Source: Helichrysum umbraculigerum
Lineage: Eukaryota > Streptophyta > Magnoliopsida > Asterales > Asteraceae
NCBI GenBank assembly: GCA_949592205.1
Contig: CATIUR010000003.1
Coordinates: 74,242,501 to 74,306,500, forward strand
Length of the DNA: 64,000 nucleotides
Direction: 5' to 3'
Notes under the pieces: generated by a model
What the model saw: only the letters and a program-made list of their open reading frames with translations
Database searches by the model: none
What the model was told of the DNA's origin: nothing
Shown here: piece by piece, positions 23,884 through 34,727 of the stretch
Layout of the letters: each line of letters begins with the position of its first letter
How positions within the stretch are numbered: the first letter of the stretch is position 1
Made by a program: the position numbers and the translations under genes

Positions 23884-24157
23884 CACGGTATGTCCTAACA
23901 GCTGTTGCTACGATTTAACATTTCTTTCCTTCAGATATCGACTCGAACTTGATACTTGATAAACATTGATTCCTTTCGAACATACAACTTATCAAACTAT
24001 ACCGCGAGTATACATAACTGTTAGAACTTCTTGACAACGTAGAACGTCACGCAAACTATTATTATTTTTAACGACATGATTTATCGGAGAACATACGCCG
24101 CGGGCGATCCGACTTGATTTTAAATCTCGGGACGAGATTTCTCTAACATGGGGAGAA
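23884..24157 (+). promoter_or_regulatory. 3' end of second D unit, hairpin and polypurine tract
   Basis: Same layout as 19302-19575: ATCTCG-GGA-CGAGAT at 24124-24138, then 19 nt with catggggagaa to LTR3. No coding sequence. Confidence 0.8.
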
Positions 24158-26794
24158 TGTAACACTCCACAAATTTAAACGCGATTATTAACGTTAATCA
24201 CTTGCATTATTAGGCTAATTCCCTACTTGAGTGAATTCACAACACATTTTAGAGGTAAGTCTAGCAAAGCCCAACTAGATAATACGTGTAGTATTACGTA
24301 TTCGTAATTAGTTGTAATTACGTACTGAACAATCTGAAAACAAACGCGACAAAAATATACGACTGTTGGTGAATAAAATTATTTAATAAAACGAAATATT
24401 TAAATAACGATATTAACAATTAAATATTATGTCGATAATATTTACATATCATTTTATAACGCAAAAACGTTAAAATGTATAATTAAAAATAAACAGAGTC
24501 AAAAATTGTATAACTAAATTTTATGAATTTTATAAAAGATCCTAATTAAAATAAAATAAAATAGGTAATTAAAAATGTACTAGTTAAAATAAATTTAATA
24601 AATAACGATCGGGTAAACAAACACGGAGCGCAAACACGGAGACGGAAAATGGGGAACAAAACCCCATCCACCTCCCCCATTTCCTTTTCATTTCCACCAT
24701 CACCATCTTTTTCATCTCTCTCTCTCTCTTTCAAGCTCCACCACACCACCTTCACAAAATCAAAGAAAACTACCATCAAACGACGCCGAATCATCAAACA
24801 AAATAGAGAAAAACGACCACGAGGCTACGATCTATCTTTCCATCTTTCCGGATTTCAAAACCGACACTCGTAAGTTTCCGACAAATCCCGTCAATTCCTA
24901 GATTTTGTAGTTTTAGTTAATATTTCATGTTTAGTATACTTAGATTATCATGTTTTAGCGTTTTATACAACCAAAAACGTCCAAATCGACCCAAAACTCG
25001 TTGATTTTTAAGCTGTTCGTCGAACAGGCGACTACGTCGCTTTTGGCCCAAAAATAGTACTGCGACGCAGGCCTTTGCGTCGCATAATCATCCCCACGTC
25101 GCAGATAGCGACGCAACCCGTTCCGTCGCATTAAATTGCGAACGTCGCCTATGCGACGCAACCCATGACGTCGCAAAACCTGAATGCGACGCAGACCCTT
25201 ACGTCGCACCTTGCGTCGCACAAGTCAGAACCATAAAAACACATTTTAAAAAGTCAAAGTTACTGTAGCAAATGAGATAATAACATTTTTGAACTATTGT
25301 TTCAAAACATCACCAACAAGTCGTATACATTTTCACAAATAACGAAATACAAACGTAAACGTTTAACAAACACTTGTACATAACTTGGTTGTACAAACAC
25401 TAGCATGGATGATTAGCTTAGACATCCACAATACTTATTAAATCTCATACGTTTAGGACGTTAGGAGATTCTGGACTGTACTTGGGCTTAGGTTTGCTAG
25501 CACTCGCACAACTACTTAACTCAACAGGTGAGTTCACAGCCCCTACTTTTATTGTTTTAACTGCTTTGAACAGGGGTGGAAAACATAGTCAAACACTTTT
25601 ATACAAACATGGTTGTATACTATTTTACTCAAACAAGTGGAGTACATCGAACTGGTAAACCAATAAACAAACTGACGATTTCAACATAGTATGTGACACT
25701 GCCCGCACGTGGTCCAGGTACGGGTCTTAGGGGGGGGGGGGGGGGGGTGTTACATAATACTTTCATACTACCAACGCTGTAAACTCATGAACATGTTTTG
25801 AGAACGCTGGAGGATAACCAGCAACACTTTATATAACAGACTGGGTAACTAAAAGTCCCTACTGACATGGGCAACACTATTGAAAAGTCCCTACGAACAT
25901 GGGCAACACTACTGAAAAGTCCCTACTGACATGGGCAACACTATTGAAAAGTCCCTACGCACATGGGCAACACTACTGAAAAGTCCCTTCTGACATGGGC
26001 ACTAGATCCTACGAACATGGGTCTACTAATGTTATTCGACTGATGAGAAGTCCCTTCTGACATAGGCACTGGGTTTCCTACTGACATGGACCCACCAAAC
26101 GATTAGGATACTGACATTCCTACGATTAACTAATAGCATACCTACATTCCTACTATAACTTGAATTATACTTTTGGGCAACATCCCAACGAAACATATCT
26201 ACGATTAGGATACGTATATCCCTACAGAACATACAATTAATAGGATACTGCTTTCCTACAATTAATAGGATACGGACTTTCCTACAAACAACTATTGAGA
26301 AACATATTTGGTTTTACGAACAACACTTTTGGGTGACATCCCAATGATACGTTATAAACAACAGTGGTTTATCAAAACTGAACTTGTAAACATAAAACAT
26401 GTGAATTCACTCAACCTCGTTGTTGACTTTTACTATGTTTTTCAGGGAATTAGCTGCGCATATAAGAATCGCCAACACACATGGAGAATTAGGCGACCCG
26501 TGAAGCTTAGGATGCCAACTTTTGGAAACACATGGATTTCTTTAGTATAACTGAAATGTTTTAGTCATATTTCAGAAATCTACTTTTGTAAACTTATTAC
26601 TTTTAACTTGTATGATTCAATGAATCGTAAACTTTGTAATTAATACTTTTGGCATCTTAATATATTATGTTCTGTTGTAATCATAAGCTCTAATACGTAT
26701 GCATGCTTTGTTATTGTGGCACCCCCCCCCCCCCCCCCCCCCCCCCCCCGTACTCAAACTAAATGCTTCCGCTAAACAAATTTGGGGGTGTTAC
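24158..26794 (+). repeat. LTR3 of array D, split one base from its end by E
   Basis: 2637 bp, more than 99% like LTR2 by eye. It ends gtgttac at 26794, one base short. The missing final a is at 34271, on the far side of element E. The run of C has grown to 28 (26722-26749) and the run of G to 18 (25730-25747). The GCGAC cluster is at 25013-25222. Confidence 0.9.
26790..26794. other. Target-site duplication gttac, left copy (element E)
   Basis: gttac at 26790-26794 is repeated at 34266-34270, directly outside the TG...CA ends of E. The duplicated bases are the last but one positions of the D LTR. Confidence 0.88.
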
Positions 26795-27453
26795 TGTAAC
26801 GCCCCCAAATTTGTTCAGCGGAAGCGTTTAGTTTATGTACTGGGGTGTCACAATAATAACGCATGCATACGTATCAGAGCTTATGATTACAACAGAACAT
26901 AATATATTAAGATGCCAAAAGTGTTAATTACAAAGTTTACGATTCATCGAATCGTACAAGTTAAGAGAAATAAGTTTACAAACGTAGATTTATGAAATAT
27001 GACTAAAACGTTTCAGTTATACTGAAGAAATCTATATGTTTCCAAAAAGTTGGCATCCTAAAACTTCACGGGTCGCCTAATTCTCCATGTGTGTTGGCGA
27101 TTCTTACATGCGCAGCTAATTCCCTGAAAAACATAGTAAAAGTCAACAACTAGGTTGAGTGAATTCACAGGTTTTATGGTTGCAAGTTCAGTTGTAATAA
27201 ACCGCTGTTGTTTATAACGTATCGTGGGAATGTCGCCCAAAAATAGTATTCGTAACACCAAATATGTTTTCAAATAGTTGTTTGTAGGAATGTTCGTATC
27301 CTATTAGTTGTAGGAAAAACAGTATTCCTGTGTTCAAGTATGTTTTGTAGGATTATACGTATCCTAATCGTAGATATGTTTCGTTGGGATATTGCCCAAA
27401 AATATAGTTCACGTTATAGTAGGAATGTAAGTATCCTATTAGTTGTTCGTAGG

Positions 27454-27504
27454 TGTAACACTCCCCTAAGACCCGTATATGGACCACGTGCGGTCAGTGT
27501 TACA
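27454..27504. promoter_or_regulatory. 51-bp unit with inverted ends and a G-box
   Basis: It is bounded by perfect 9-bp inverted repeats TGTAACACT/AGTGTTACA and contains the plant G-box core CACGTG at 27485-27490. A second, slightly diverged copy is at 27814-27865 (CACGTG at 27846-27851). Both recur in the 5' LTR of E at 32130-32180 and 32523-32574. The D LTRs have one copy. The G-box is a known bZIP/bHLH target; use here is inferred. Confidence 0.6.
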
Positions 27505-27551
27505 ATCCTAATCGTTTGGTGGGTCCATGTTAGTAGGAAACCCATTGTTTT

Positions 27552-27716
27552 CAGTAGTGTTGCCCATGTCAAGTAGGGACTTTTCAGTAGTGTTGCCCAT
27601 GTCAAGTAGGGACTTTTCAGTAGTGTTGCCCATGTCAAGTAGGGACTTTTCAGTAGTGTTGCCCATGTCAAGTAGGGACTTTTCAGTAGTGTTGCCCATG
27701 TCAAGTAGGGACTTTT
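27552..27716. repeat. 33-bp minisatellite in the E LTR, five units
   Basis: Five almost identical units begin cagtagtgttgcccatg and end gggactttt. In the other LTR there are six (32228-32425). The D LTRs have related but diverged units (about 21255-21420 and 25850-26000). Open frames across it are artefacts of a 33-bp (11-codon) period. Confidence 0.9.
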
Positions 27717-28383
27717 AGTTACCCAGTCCGTTATATAAAGTGTTGCTGGTTATCCTCCAGCGTTCTCGAAAACGTGTTCATGTGTTTACAGCGTTGGCAG
27801 TATGAAAGTAATATGTAACACTTCCCCTAAGACCCGTATATGGACCACGTGCTGGCAGTATTACATATTAAGTTGAAATCGTCAGTTTGTTTATCAGTTT
27901 ACTAGTTCCATGTACTCCACTTGTTTGAGTAAAATAGTATACAACCATGTTTGTATAAAAGTGTTTGACTATGTTTTCCACCCCTGTTCAAAGCAATTAA
28001 AACAGTAAAAGTAGGGGCTGTGAACTCACCTGTTGAGTTAAGTAATCGTGCGAGTGCTAGCAAACCTAAGCCCAAGTATAGTCTGAAATCTCCTAACGTC
28101 CTAAACGTACGAGATGTAATAAGTATGTGGATGTCTAAACTAATCATCCATGCTAGTGTTTGTACAACCAAGTCACGTCCAAATCGTTTGTTTAATGTTT
28201 ATGTTTGTATTTCGTATTTGTGAAAATGTATATGATTCGTTGGTGATAGTTTGAAATCATAATTTCGGTAAAATAAGTGTGTTTGTATTGTTTGTAAAGC
28301 TCGTGAATCGTATCGTATAAAGATATGCGTTTCCGGTTAGTTCGACACTTAGTGAAAACTAGTTTTTAAACTTCCTGTTTTTA

Positions 28384-28700
28384 GCGACGCAAGGTGCGAC
28401 GCTGGGTTGTTATGCGACGTAGGGTGCGACGTAAAGGTCGAAGTGCGACGTAGGGTGCGACGTTAAGTGTTGCGTCGCAGTTGTTGCGAAATTAAATAAT
28501 TGTGCGACGTAACGGGTTACGTCGCATACGGGTGTTGCGACGTTAAGGTCTGCGTCGCAATTTGCGACGTTCGCAATTCAATGCGACGTAGTGGGTTGCG
28601 TCGCTATGTGCGACGTAAGGAAGGGTAATGCGACGTAAAGGCCTACGTCGCACTACTGTTTTTGGCCCAAAAGCGACGTAGTCGCCTGTTCGACGAACAG
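28384..28700. repeat. GCGAC inverted-repeat cluster in the E 3' LTR
   Basis: About 18 copies of gcgacgta/tacgtcgc and gcgacgca/tgcgtcgc in both orientations, ending with the palindrome ctgttcgacgaacag. The same block is in the 5' LTR at 33093-33409. Confidence 0.8.
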
Positions 28701-29555
28701 CTTAAAAATCAACGAGTTTTGGGTCGATTTGGACATTTTCGGTTGTATAAAACACTAAAACATGGTAATCTAAGTATACTAAACATGAAATATCAATTAT
28801 AACTTCGAAATCTAAAGATTTACGGGATTTGTCGGAAACTTACGAGTGTCGGATTTGAAATCCGATAAGGTAGGAATGTAGATCGGGGTCTCGTGGTCGT
28901 TTTATTCCAAAGGGGCTATATGATTCTTCGAGTTTTGATGTTAGTTTTCTTTGATTTGGTGTGGTTTTGGTTGTTGGTGATGAAAAGAGAAAAGAGAGAG
29001 AGAGATAAGAGAAAAGATGAAAAGAAAGAAATGAAAGATTTGGGGAGGTGGGAGGTGGTTTTGTTCCACTTTCTGCCTCCGTGTTTGTTCCGTGTTTGTT
29101 TACCCGATTGCTAAATGTTATTTTATTTTAACTATTATGTTTTTAATTACATTTTCATTATTTTTAATTAGGATCTTTTTATGAAACCAAATTAATAAAT
29201 TTTATAAATTTCAAACTTTGTTTTATTTTAATTATATGAGTTGACGTTTTGCGTTATAAAATAATATGTAAATATTATTGACATAATATTTAATTGTTTT
29301 CTGCGTTATTTAATAATTTCGTTTTATTAAATAATTTTGTGCACCAAGAGTCGCATATTTTTGTCGCGTCTGTTTTCAGATTGTTCAGTACGTAATTACA
29401 ACTAATTACGAATACGTAATACTACGCGTATTATCTAGTTGGGCTATGCTAGACTTACCTCTAAATTGTGTTGTGAATTCACTCAAGTAGGGAATTAGCC
29501 TAATAATGCAAGTGATTAACGTAATTAATCGTGTTTAAATTTGCGGGGTGTTACA

Positions 29556-29589
29556 TTCTCCCCGTGTTAGAGAAATCTCGTCCCGAGAT
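29556..29589 (-). promoter_or_regulatory. Polypurine tract and hairpin of E
   Basis: The minus strand reads ctaacacggggagaa directly before the 3' LTR. ATCTCG-GGA-CGAGAT is at 29575-29589, 19 nt from the LTR. Confidence 0.78.
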
Positions 29590-29792
29590 TTAAAATCAAG
29601 TCGGATCGCCCGCGGCGTATGTTCTCCGATAAGTCATGTTGTTAACAATAGTATGCGTGGCGTTCAATTGTTGCCATAGAAGTTCAATCAGTTTAAGTAT
29701 GCTCGCGGCATAGTTCAATATGTTGTGTTTAAATCAACATTCTAATAAAAACGTATGTTAAATCGTAGCAATAGTCGCTAAGACGTACCGTG

Positions 29793-31034
29793 CTAGTTGA
29801 GATCCGCGACCGTTTCCGGTGCACGGAGGATATATGCGCGGCTACGCCCCGGTGGTATGGTTGCGATGCGGTTGTTGTTTTGATTGTTGTTCCCGAGGTT
29901 GTTCTGGTTGTGGTTATTCTGATTGTTGTTGAGTTGGGGGCACTGATTTTGGTAGTGTCCCGGGTCGCCACATCGGAAACATCCAGTGTTTCGTTGTTCG
30001 TTGTTCGTGGGGTGAGTTCTACAAGCTTCGGTTCTGTGCCCGAATCGGTTGCATTTATCACAGAAGAAACAATCTCCTTCATGATGTTTTCCGCACTTCC
30101 CACACTTGGGCCTGTTACCAAGGTAGGGTTTCTGTTCAGTGTTGGTGATCGCAGCAAAGGCTCGGGTGTTTCCCGGGTTCCTGTTTTGTTGACCCTGACG
30201 GTCGTTACCCTCGCTGTTCCATTTGCGTTTGTGGGTTCCAGATTCGCCCGCATCAGTACGGGTAGGTTCAGTTTTCCCTGTGATAGCTTTCAGGGTTCCA
30301 ATCTCGACCGCGTCGTCGGTTAAGCTGTGAGCCAGATCCACTGCGCTCCTAAAAGTGGCGGGTTTGGAGGACATAACCATGCCTCGGATTTGTGGTGCCA
30401 AACCCCTGTTGTAACGTTCAATGCGTTTGCTCTCGGGGGTTACCATGTGAGGCACAAGACGTGCAAGCTTCTGAAATCTAGTTGTATAACCGGAAATATC
30501 AGCGCCGATCATTTGGATGTTCCAGAATTCGGTTTCAAGTTTCTGCATCTCATTGGGAGGGCAAAATTCCTCCATCAGCATTCGTTTCAGTGTCTCCCAT
30601 GAGATGGAGTAAGCAGCTGGGCGTCCCATGATTTGCACCTGCGCGTTCCACCATGTTAGCGCTTTGTCGGCTAGAGTGCAGATGGCGTATTTCACAATTT
30701 TGTCGGTGGCGCAGTCGCTGATGTCGATGACTGATTCCGTTTTCTCAATCCAGTGGACTAGGCCAATGGCCCCTTCAGTCCCGGTGAAGGTGCTGGGTTT
30801 ACAAGTCTGAAAGGTTTTGTAGGAACACCCCTGCTGGGTATTGTTTGGGGTTTCGCTGTTGACCGGAGTGGCTCCGCTATTGTTGGTCAGGTTTTCACGA
30901 TTGCGGCTAGCCTCGTATTGTGCGATGGCTTCAGCCACGCGGCGTTCGATAATCTGTTCGGTTGTTTCTGGAGGCGGTGGTGGAGGAGGAACATTTCGTC
31001 GACTGTTTCGAGTATTTCTTTGTTTAGGCGGCAT
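29793..31034 (-). CDS. gag: Gag (capsid and nucleocapsid) of element E
   Basis: 413 residues, intact, starting MPPKQRNTRN. The order matches the D copies: N-terminal helix (EQIIERRVAEAIAQYEA), capsid region (LVHWIEKTESV, LADKALTWWNAQ, GYTTRFQKLARLVPHM), CCHC knuckles CDKCNRFGHRTEAC and CFRCGDPGHYQNQC, Asn-rich tail, stop after VADLN. The Pro-rich stretch near residue 16 (PPPPPP) is longer than in D. About one residue in ten differs from D, mostly in linkers, while the capsid motifs and knuckles are kept. The long valine-rich frame on the opposite strand is a by-product of the Asn-rich tail. No pol follows, so the protein would only act together with enzymes from a related element. Confidence 0.92.
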   Translation of the reverse strand: MPPKQRNTRNSRRNVPPPPPPPETTEQIIERRVAEAIAQYEASRNRENLTNNSGATPVNSETPNNTQQGCSYKTFQTCKPSTFTGTEGAIGLVHWIEKTESVIDISDCATDKIVKYAICTLADKALTWWNAQVQIMGRPAAYSISWETLKRMLMEEFCPPNEMQKLETEFWNIQMIGADISGYTTRFQKLARLVPHMVTPESKRIERYNRGLAPQIRGMVMSSKPATFRSAVDLAHSLTDDAVEIGTLKAITGKTEPTRTDAGESGTHKRKWNSEGNDRQGQQNRNPGNTRAFAAITNTEQKPYLGNRPKCGKCGKHHEGDCFFCDKCNRFGHRTEACRTHPTNNEQRNTGCFRCGDPGHYQNQCPQLNNNQNNHNQNNLGNNNQNNNRIATIPPGRSRAYILRAPETVADLN

Positions 31035-31467
31035 GCTGACGTTCTGCGATGAAAAGATGCAGAAGTCAATGCCGATGAAAAATATGTGAGGAGTAAAGTT
31101 TCACATATTTCAAGTTTTCGAATATCAAGAAAAATTGTTGAATCCCCATCACGTATCTTACGACTATGAAACACCCATATGTACTTAGTATAATATAATC
31201 ACGTTGGCCAGGCGTCATTATATGATGCTAAATACATACTTCTTTTCATCAACCGTTTAATACAATCAGGTTCATATGAGATCTGAGTACAATGAACGAG
31301 TCGAATGTGGTGAATAGTTCACGCGTATCGAGTTATCGTAACGATAGTTTAGATGTATGCAAATGTATGTATGCATGTACGTTCTAGCCAAGGCTATAGT
31401 CTAGGTCTCTAGGTCGCTAAGTCACCTAAAGTTTCCTAGTTCGCTACAACCAATGGCTCTGATACCA
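31035..31467 (-). other. Leader and primer-binding site of E
   Basis: The primer site (minus strand TGGTATCAGAGCC) is at 31455-31467, three bases from the LTR. About 420 nt of leader resemble the D leaders, but the hydrophobic upstream frame is disrupted here. Confidence 0.82.
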
Positions 31468-31470
31468 ATC

Positions 31471-34265
31471 TGTAACGCCCCCAAATTTGTTCAGCGGAAG
31501 CGTTTAGTTTAAGTACTGGGGTGTCACAATAATAACGCATGCATACGTATCAGAGCTTATGATTACAACAGAACATAATATATTAAGATGCCAAAAGTGT
31601 TAATTACAAAGTTTACGATTCATCGAATCATACAAGTTAAGAGAAATAAGGTTACAAACGTAGATTTCTGAAATATGACTAAAACATTTCAGTTATACTG
31701 AAGAAATCTATATGTTTCCAAAAAGTTGGCATCCTAAAACTTCACGGGTCGCCTAATTCTCCATGTGTGTTGGCGATTCTTACATGCGCAGCTAATTCCC
31801 TGAAAAACATAGTAAAAGTCAACAACTAGGTTGAGTGAATTCACAGGTTTTATGGTTGCAAGTTCAGTTGTAATAAACCGCTGTTGTTTATAACGTATCG
31901 TGGGAATGTCGCCCAAAAATAGTATTCGTAACACCAAATATGTTTTCAAATAGTTGTTTGTAGGAATGTTCGTATCCTATTAGTTGTAGGAAAAACAGTA
32001 TTCCTGTGTTCAAGTATGTTTTGTAGGATTATACGTATCCTAATCGTAGATATGTTTCGTTGGGATATTGCCCAAAAATATAGTTCACGTTATAGTAGGA
32101 ATGTAAGTATCCTATTAGTTGTTCGTAGGTGTAACACTCCCCTAAGACCCGTATTTGGACCACGTGCGGTCAGTGTTACAATCCTAATCGTTTGGTGGGT
32201 CCATGTTAGTAGGAAACCCATTGTTTTCAGTAGTGTTGCCCATGTCAAGTAGGGACTTTTCAGTAGTGTTGCCCATGTCAAGTAGGGACTTTTCAGTAGT
32301 GTTGCCCATGTCAAGTAGGGACTTTTCAGTAGTGTTGCCCATGTCAAGTAGGGACTTTTCAGTAGTGTTGCCCATGTCAAGTAGGGACTTTTCAGTAGTG
32401 TTGCCCATGTCAAGTAGGGACTTTTAGTTACCCAGTCCATTATATAAAGTGTTGCTGGTTATCCTCCAGCGTTCTCGAAAACGTGTTCATGTGTTTACAG
32501 CGTTGGCAGTATGAAAGTAATATGTAACACTTCCCCTAAGACCCGTATATGGACCACGTGCGGGCAGTATTACATATTAAGTTGAAATCGTCAGTTTGTT
32601 TATCAGTTTACTAGTTCCATGTACTCCACTTGTTTGAGTAAAATAGTATACAACCATGTTTGTATAAAAGTGTTTGACTATGTTTTCCACCCCTGTTCAA
32701 AGCAATTAAAACAGTAAAAGTAGGGGCTGTGAACTCACCTGTTGAGTTAAGTAATCGTGCGAGTGCTAGCAAACCTAAGCCCAAGTATAGTCTGAAATCT
32801 CCTAACGTCCTAAACGTACGAGATGTAATAAGTATGTGGATGTCTAAACTAATCATCCATGCTAGTGTTTGTACAACCAAGTCACGTCCAAATCGTTTGT
32901 TTAATGTTTATGTTTGTATTTCGTATTTGTGAAAATGTATATGATTCGTTGGTGATAGTTTGAAATCCTAATTTCGGTAAAATAAGTGTGTTTGTATTGT
33001 TTGTAAAGCTCGTGAATCGTATCGTATAAAGATATGCGTTTCCGGTTAGTTCGACACTTAGTGAAAACTAGTTTTTAAACTTCCTGTTTTTAGCGACGCA
33101 AGGTGCGACGCTGGGTTGTTATGCGACGTAGGGTGCGACGTAAAGGTCGAAGTGCGACGTAGGGTGCGACGTTAAGTGTTGCGTCGCAGTTGTTGCGAAA
33201 TTAAATAATTGTGCGACGTAACGGGTTACGTCGCATACGGGTGTTGCGACGTTAAGGTCTGCGTCGCAATTTGCGACGTTCGCAATTCAATGCGACGTAG
33301 TGGGTTGCGTCGCTATGTGCGACGTAAGGAAGGGTAATGCGACGTAAAGGCCTACGTCGCACTACTGTTTTTGGCCCAAAAGCGACGTAGTCGCCTGTTC
33401 GACGAACAGCTTAAAAATCAACGAGTTTTGGGTCGATTTGGACATTTTCGGTTGTATAAAACACTAAAACATGGTAATCTAAGTATACTAAACATGAAAT
33501 ATCAATTATAACTTCGAAATCTAAAGATTTACGGGATTTGTCGGAAACTTACGAGTGTCGGATTTGAAATCCGATAAGGTAGGAATGTAGATCGGGGTCT
33601 CGTGGTCGTTTTATTCCAAAGGGGCTATATGATTCTTCGAGTTTTGATGTTAGTTTTCTTTGATTTGGTGTGGTTTTGGTTGTTGGTGATGAAAAGAGAA
33701 AAGAGAGAGAGAGATAAGAGAAAAGATGAAAAAGAAAGAAATGAAAGATTTGGGGAGGTGGGAGGTGGTTTTGTTCCACTTTCTGCCTCCGTGTTTGTTC
33801 CGTATTTGTTTACCCGATCGCTAAATGTTATTTTATTTTAACTATTATGTTTTTAATTACATTTTCATTATTTTTAATTAGGATCTTTTTATGAAACCAA
33901 ATTAATAAATTTTATAAATTTCAAACTTTGTTTTATTTTAATTATATGAGTTGACGTTTTGCGTTATAAAATAATATGTAAATATTATTGACATAATATT
34001 TAATTGTTTTCTGCGTTATTTAATAATTTCGTTTTATTAAATAATTTTGTTCACCAAGAGTCGCATATTTTTGTCGCGTCTGTTTTCAGATTGTTCAGTA
34101 CGTAATTACAACTAATTACGAATACGTAATACTACGCGTATTATCTAGTTGGGCTATGCTAGACTTACCTCTAAATTGTGTTGTGAATTCACTCAAGTAG
34201 GAAATTAGCCTAATAATGCAAGTGATTAACGTAATTAATCGTGTTTAAATTTGCGGGGTGTTACA
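31471..34265 (-). repeat. 5' LTR of element E
   Basis: 2795 bp, the partner of 26795-29555. It has six 33-bp units against five. Other differences are scattered point changes. It carries the G-box units at 32130-32180 and 32523-32574 and the GCGAC cluster at 33093-33409. Confidence 0.92.
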
Positions 34266-34276
34266 GTTACAGTCCA
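34266..34276. other. Right-hand duplications of E (gttac) and D (gtcca)
   Basis: 34266-34270 gttac is the right duplication of E. 34271 a is the last base of D LTR3. 34272-34276 gtcca is the right duplication of D. The order is exactly what insertion of E one base inside the end of D predicts. Confidence 0.9.
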
Positions 34277-34727
34277 CAATCACCCAAATGGTATCGCAAC
34301 CGCTCGAAGTTTTCGGTAGTTTGGTAATGAAGTCCATGGCAATTTGCTCCCATTTCCATTGAGGAATTTCAGGTTGTTGGGGCATTCATGAGGGTATTTG
34401 GTGTTCGGCCTTGACTTTGGAACACGTTAAGCATTTACTGACGTACATGGCGATGTCATCTTTCATGTTAGGTCACCAATACAACCCTTTGACGTTGTGA
34501 TACATCTTGTCAGAACCAGGATGTATAGAGTATCGAGATTTGTGAGCTTCAGCCATCACCAAATCTCGCTGGTTTCCGAATTCGGGTAACCACACCCGGT
34601 TAGAGAAGTATCGAGTCCCATCGGGTTTGATTTCGAATTGTTTATCCAAGCCTCGTAAGGCTTCATTTTTCAGGTTTTCATCGCTGAGTGCTTCAAGCTG
34701 AGTGGTAAGGATTTGAGCAGGGAGCTC
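34272..34727 (-). pseudogene. Integrase zinc domain of C (second piece)
   Basis: On the minus strand this carries the end of the RNase H-integrase linker and the HHCC domain (EAHKSRYSIHPG, then CLTCSKVKAEHQ), then the first catalytic Asp (WEQIAMDFITKLP) up to WVIVD. It continues after the D/E cluster at 15950. A TGA at 34473-34475 replaces Trp in the YWWPN motif. It is flanked by agctc on the right and gtcca on the left, the target duplications of A and D. The shadow frame at 34670-34876 crosses into the LTR of A and is not a gene. Confidence 0.9.
34723..34727. other. Target-site duplication agctc, left copy (element A)
   Basis: agctc here and at 57632-57636, directly outside the TG...CA ends of A. 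Joining the flanks restores continuous coding sequence of C. Confidence 0.92.

Larger units (their letters stand above)
26795..29555 (-). repeat. 3' LTR of element E
   Basis: 2761 bp, tgtaacgccccc to ggggtgttaca on the plus strand. It holds two G-box units (27454-27504 and 27814-27865), five 33-bp repeats (27552-27716) and a GCGAC cluster (28384-28700). Confidence 0.92.
26795..34265 (-). mobile_element. Gag-only (TR-GAG-type) element E
   Basis: On the minus strand: 5' LTR 31471-34265, primer site 31455-31467, gag 31034-29793, polypurine tract, 3' LTR 26795-29555. There is no pol. The LTRs are about 99.5% identical, apart from one extra 33-bp unit in 31471-34265. It belongs to the same family as D (gag roughly 90% alike, same stop position, same termini) but to another subfamily: the homopolymer C/G runs are absent and the 33-bp repeats are homogeneous. 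It lies tail-to-tail with LTR3 of D, giving a near-palindromic junction at 26775-26815. Confidence 0.88.
15951..34271 (+). mobile_element. Gag-only (TR-GAG-type) tandem array D, with E inside
   Basis: Order on the plus strand: LTR1 15951-17618, gag, LTR2 19576-22200, gag, LTR3 24158-26794 plus the single base at 34271. Each unit has its own primer site and polypurine tract, but neighbours share an LTR. One pair of 5-bp duplications (gtcca) flanks the whole. No protease, RT, RNase H or integrase sequence is present between the gag stop and the polypurine tract. This gag-only layout matches the TR-GAG class of non-autonomous elements described in plants. Mobility must have depended on enzymes from a relative. 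Shared termini, primer site and 3' motifs point to Tekay-type elements such as C or F. Confidence 0.85.

Noticed and set aside
27414..27718. Frames of repeating 11-residue units such as TWATLLKSPYL
   Set aside because: A 33-bp minisatellite stays open in several frames on both strands without coding.
27540..27720. Possible CRISPR array
   Set aside because: The units are head-to-tail 33-bp copies with no unique spacers, in a plant LTR.
26797..34265. D and E as one inverted dimer integrated together
   Set aside because: E has its own 5-bp duplication (gttac) within the D LTR, so it is a later, separate insertion.
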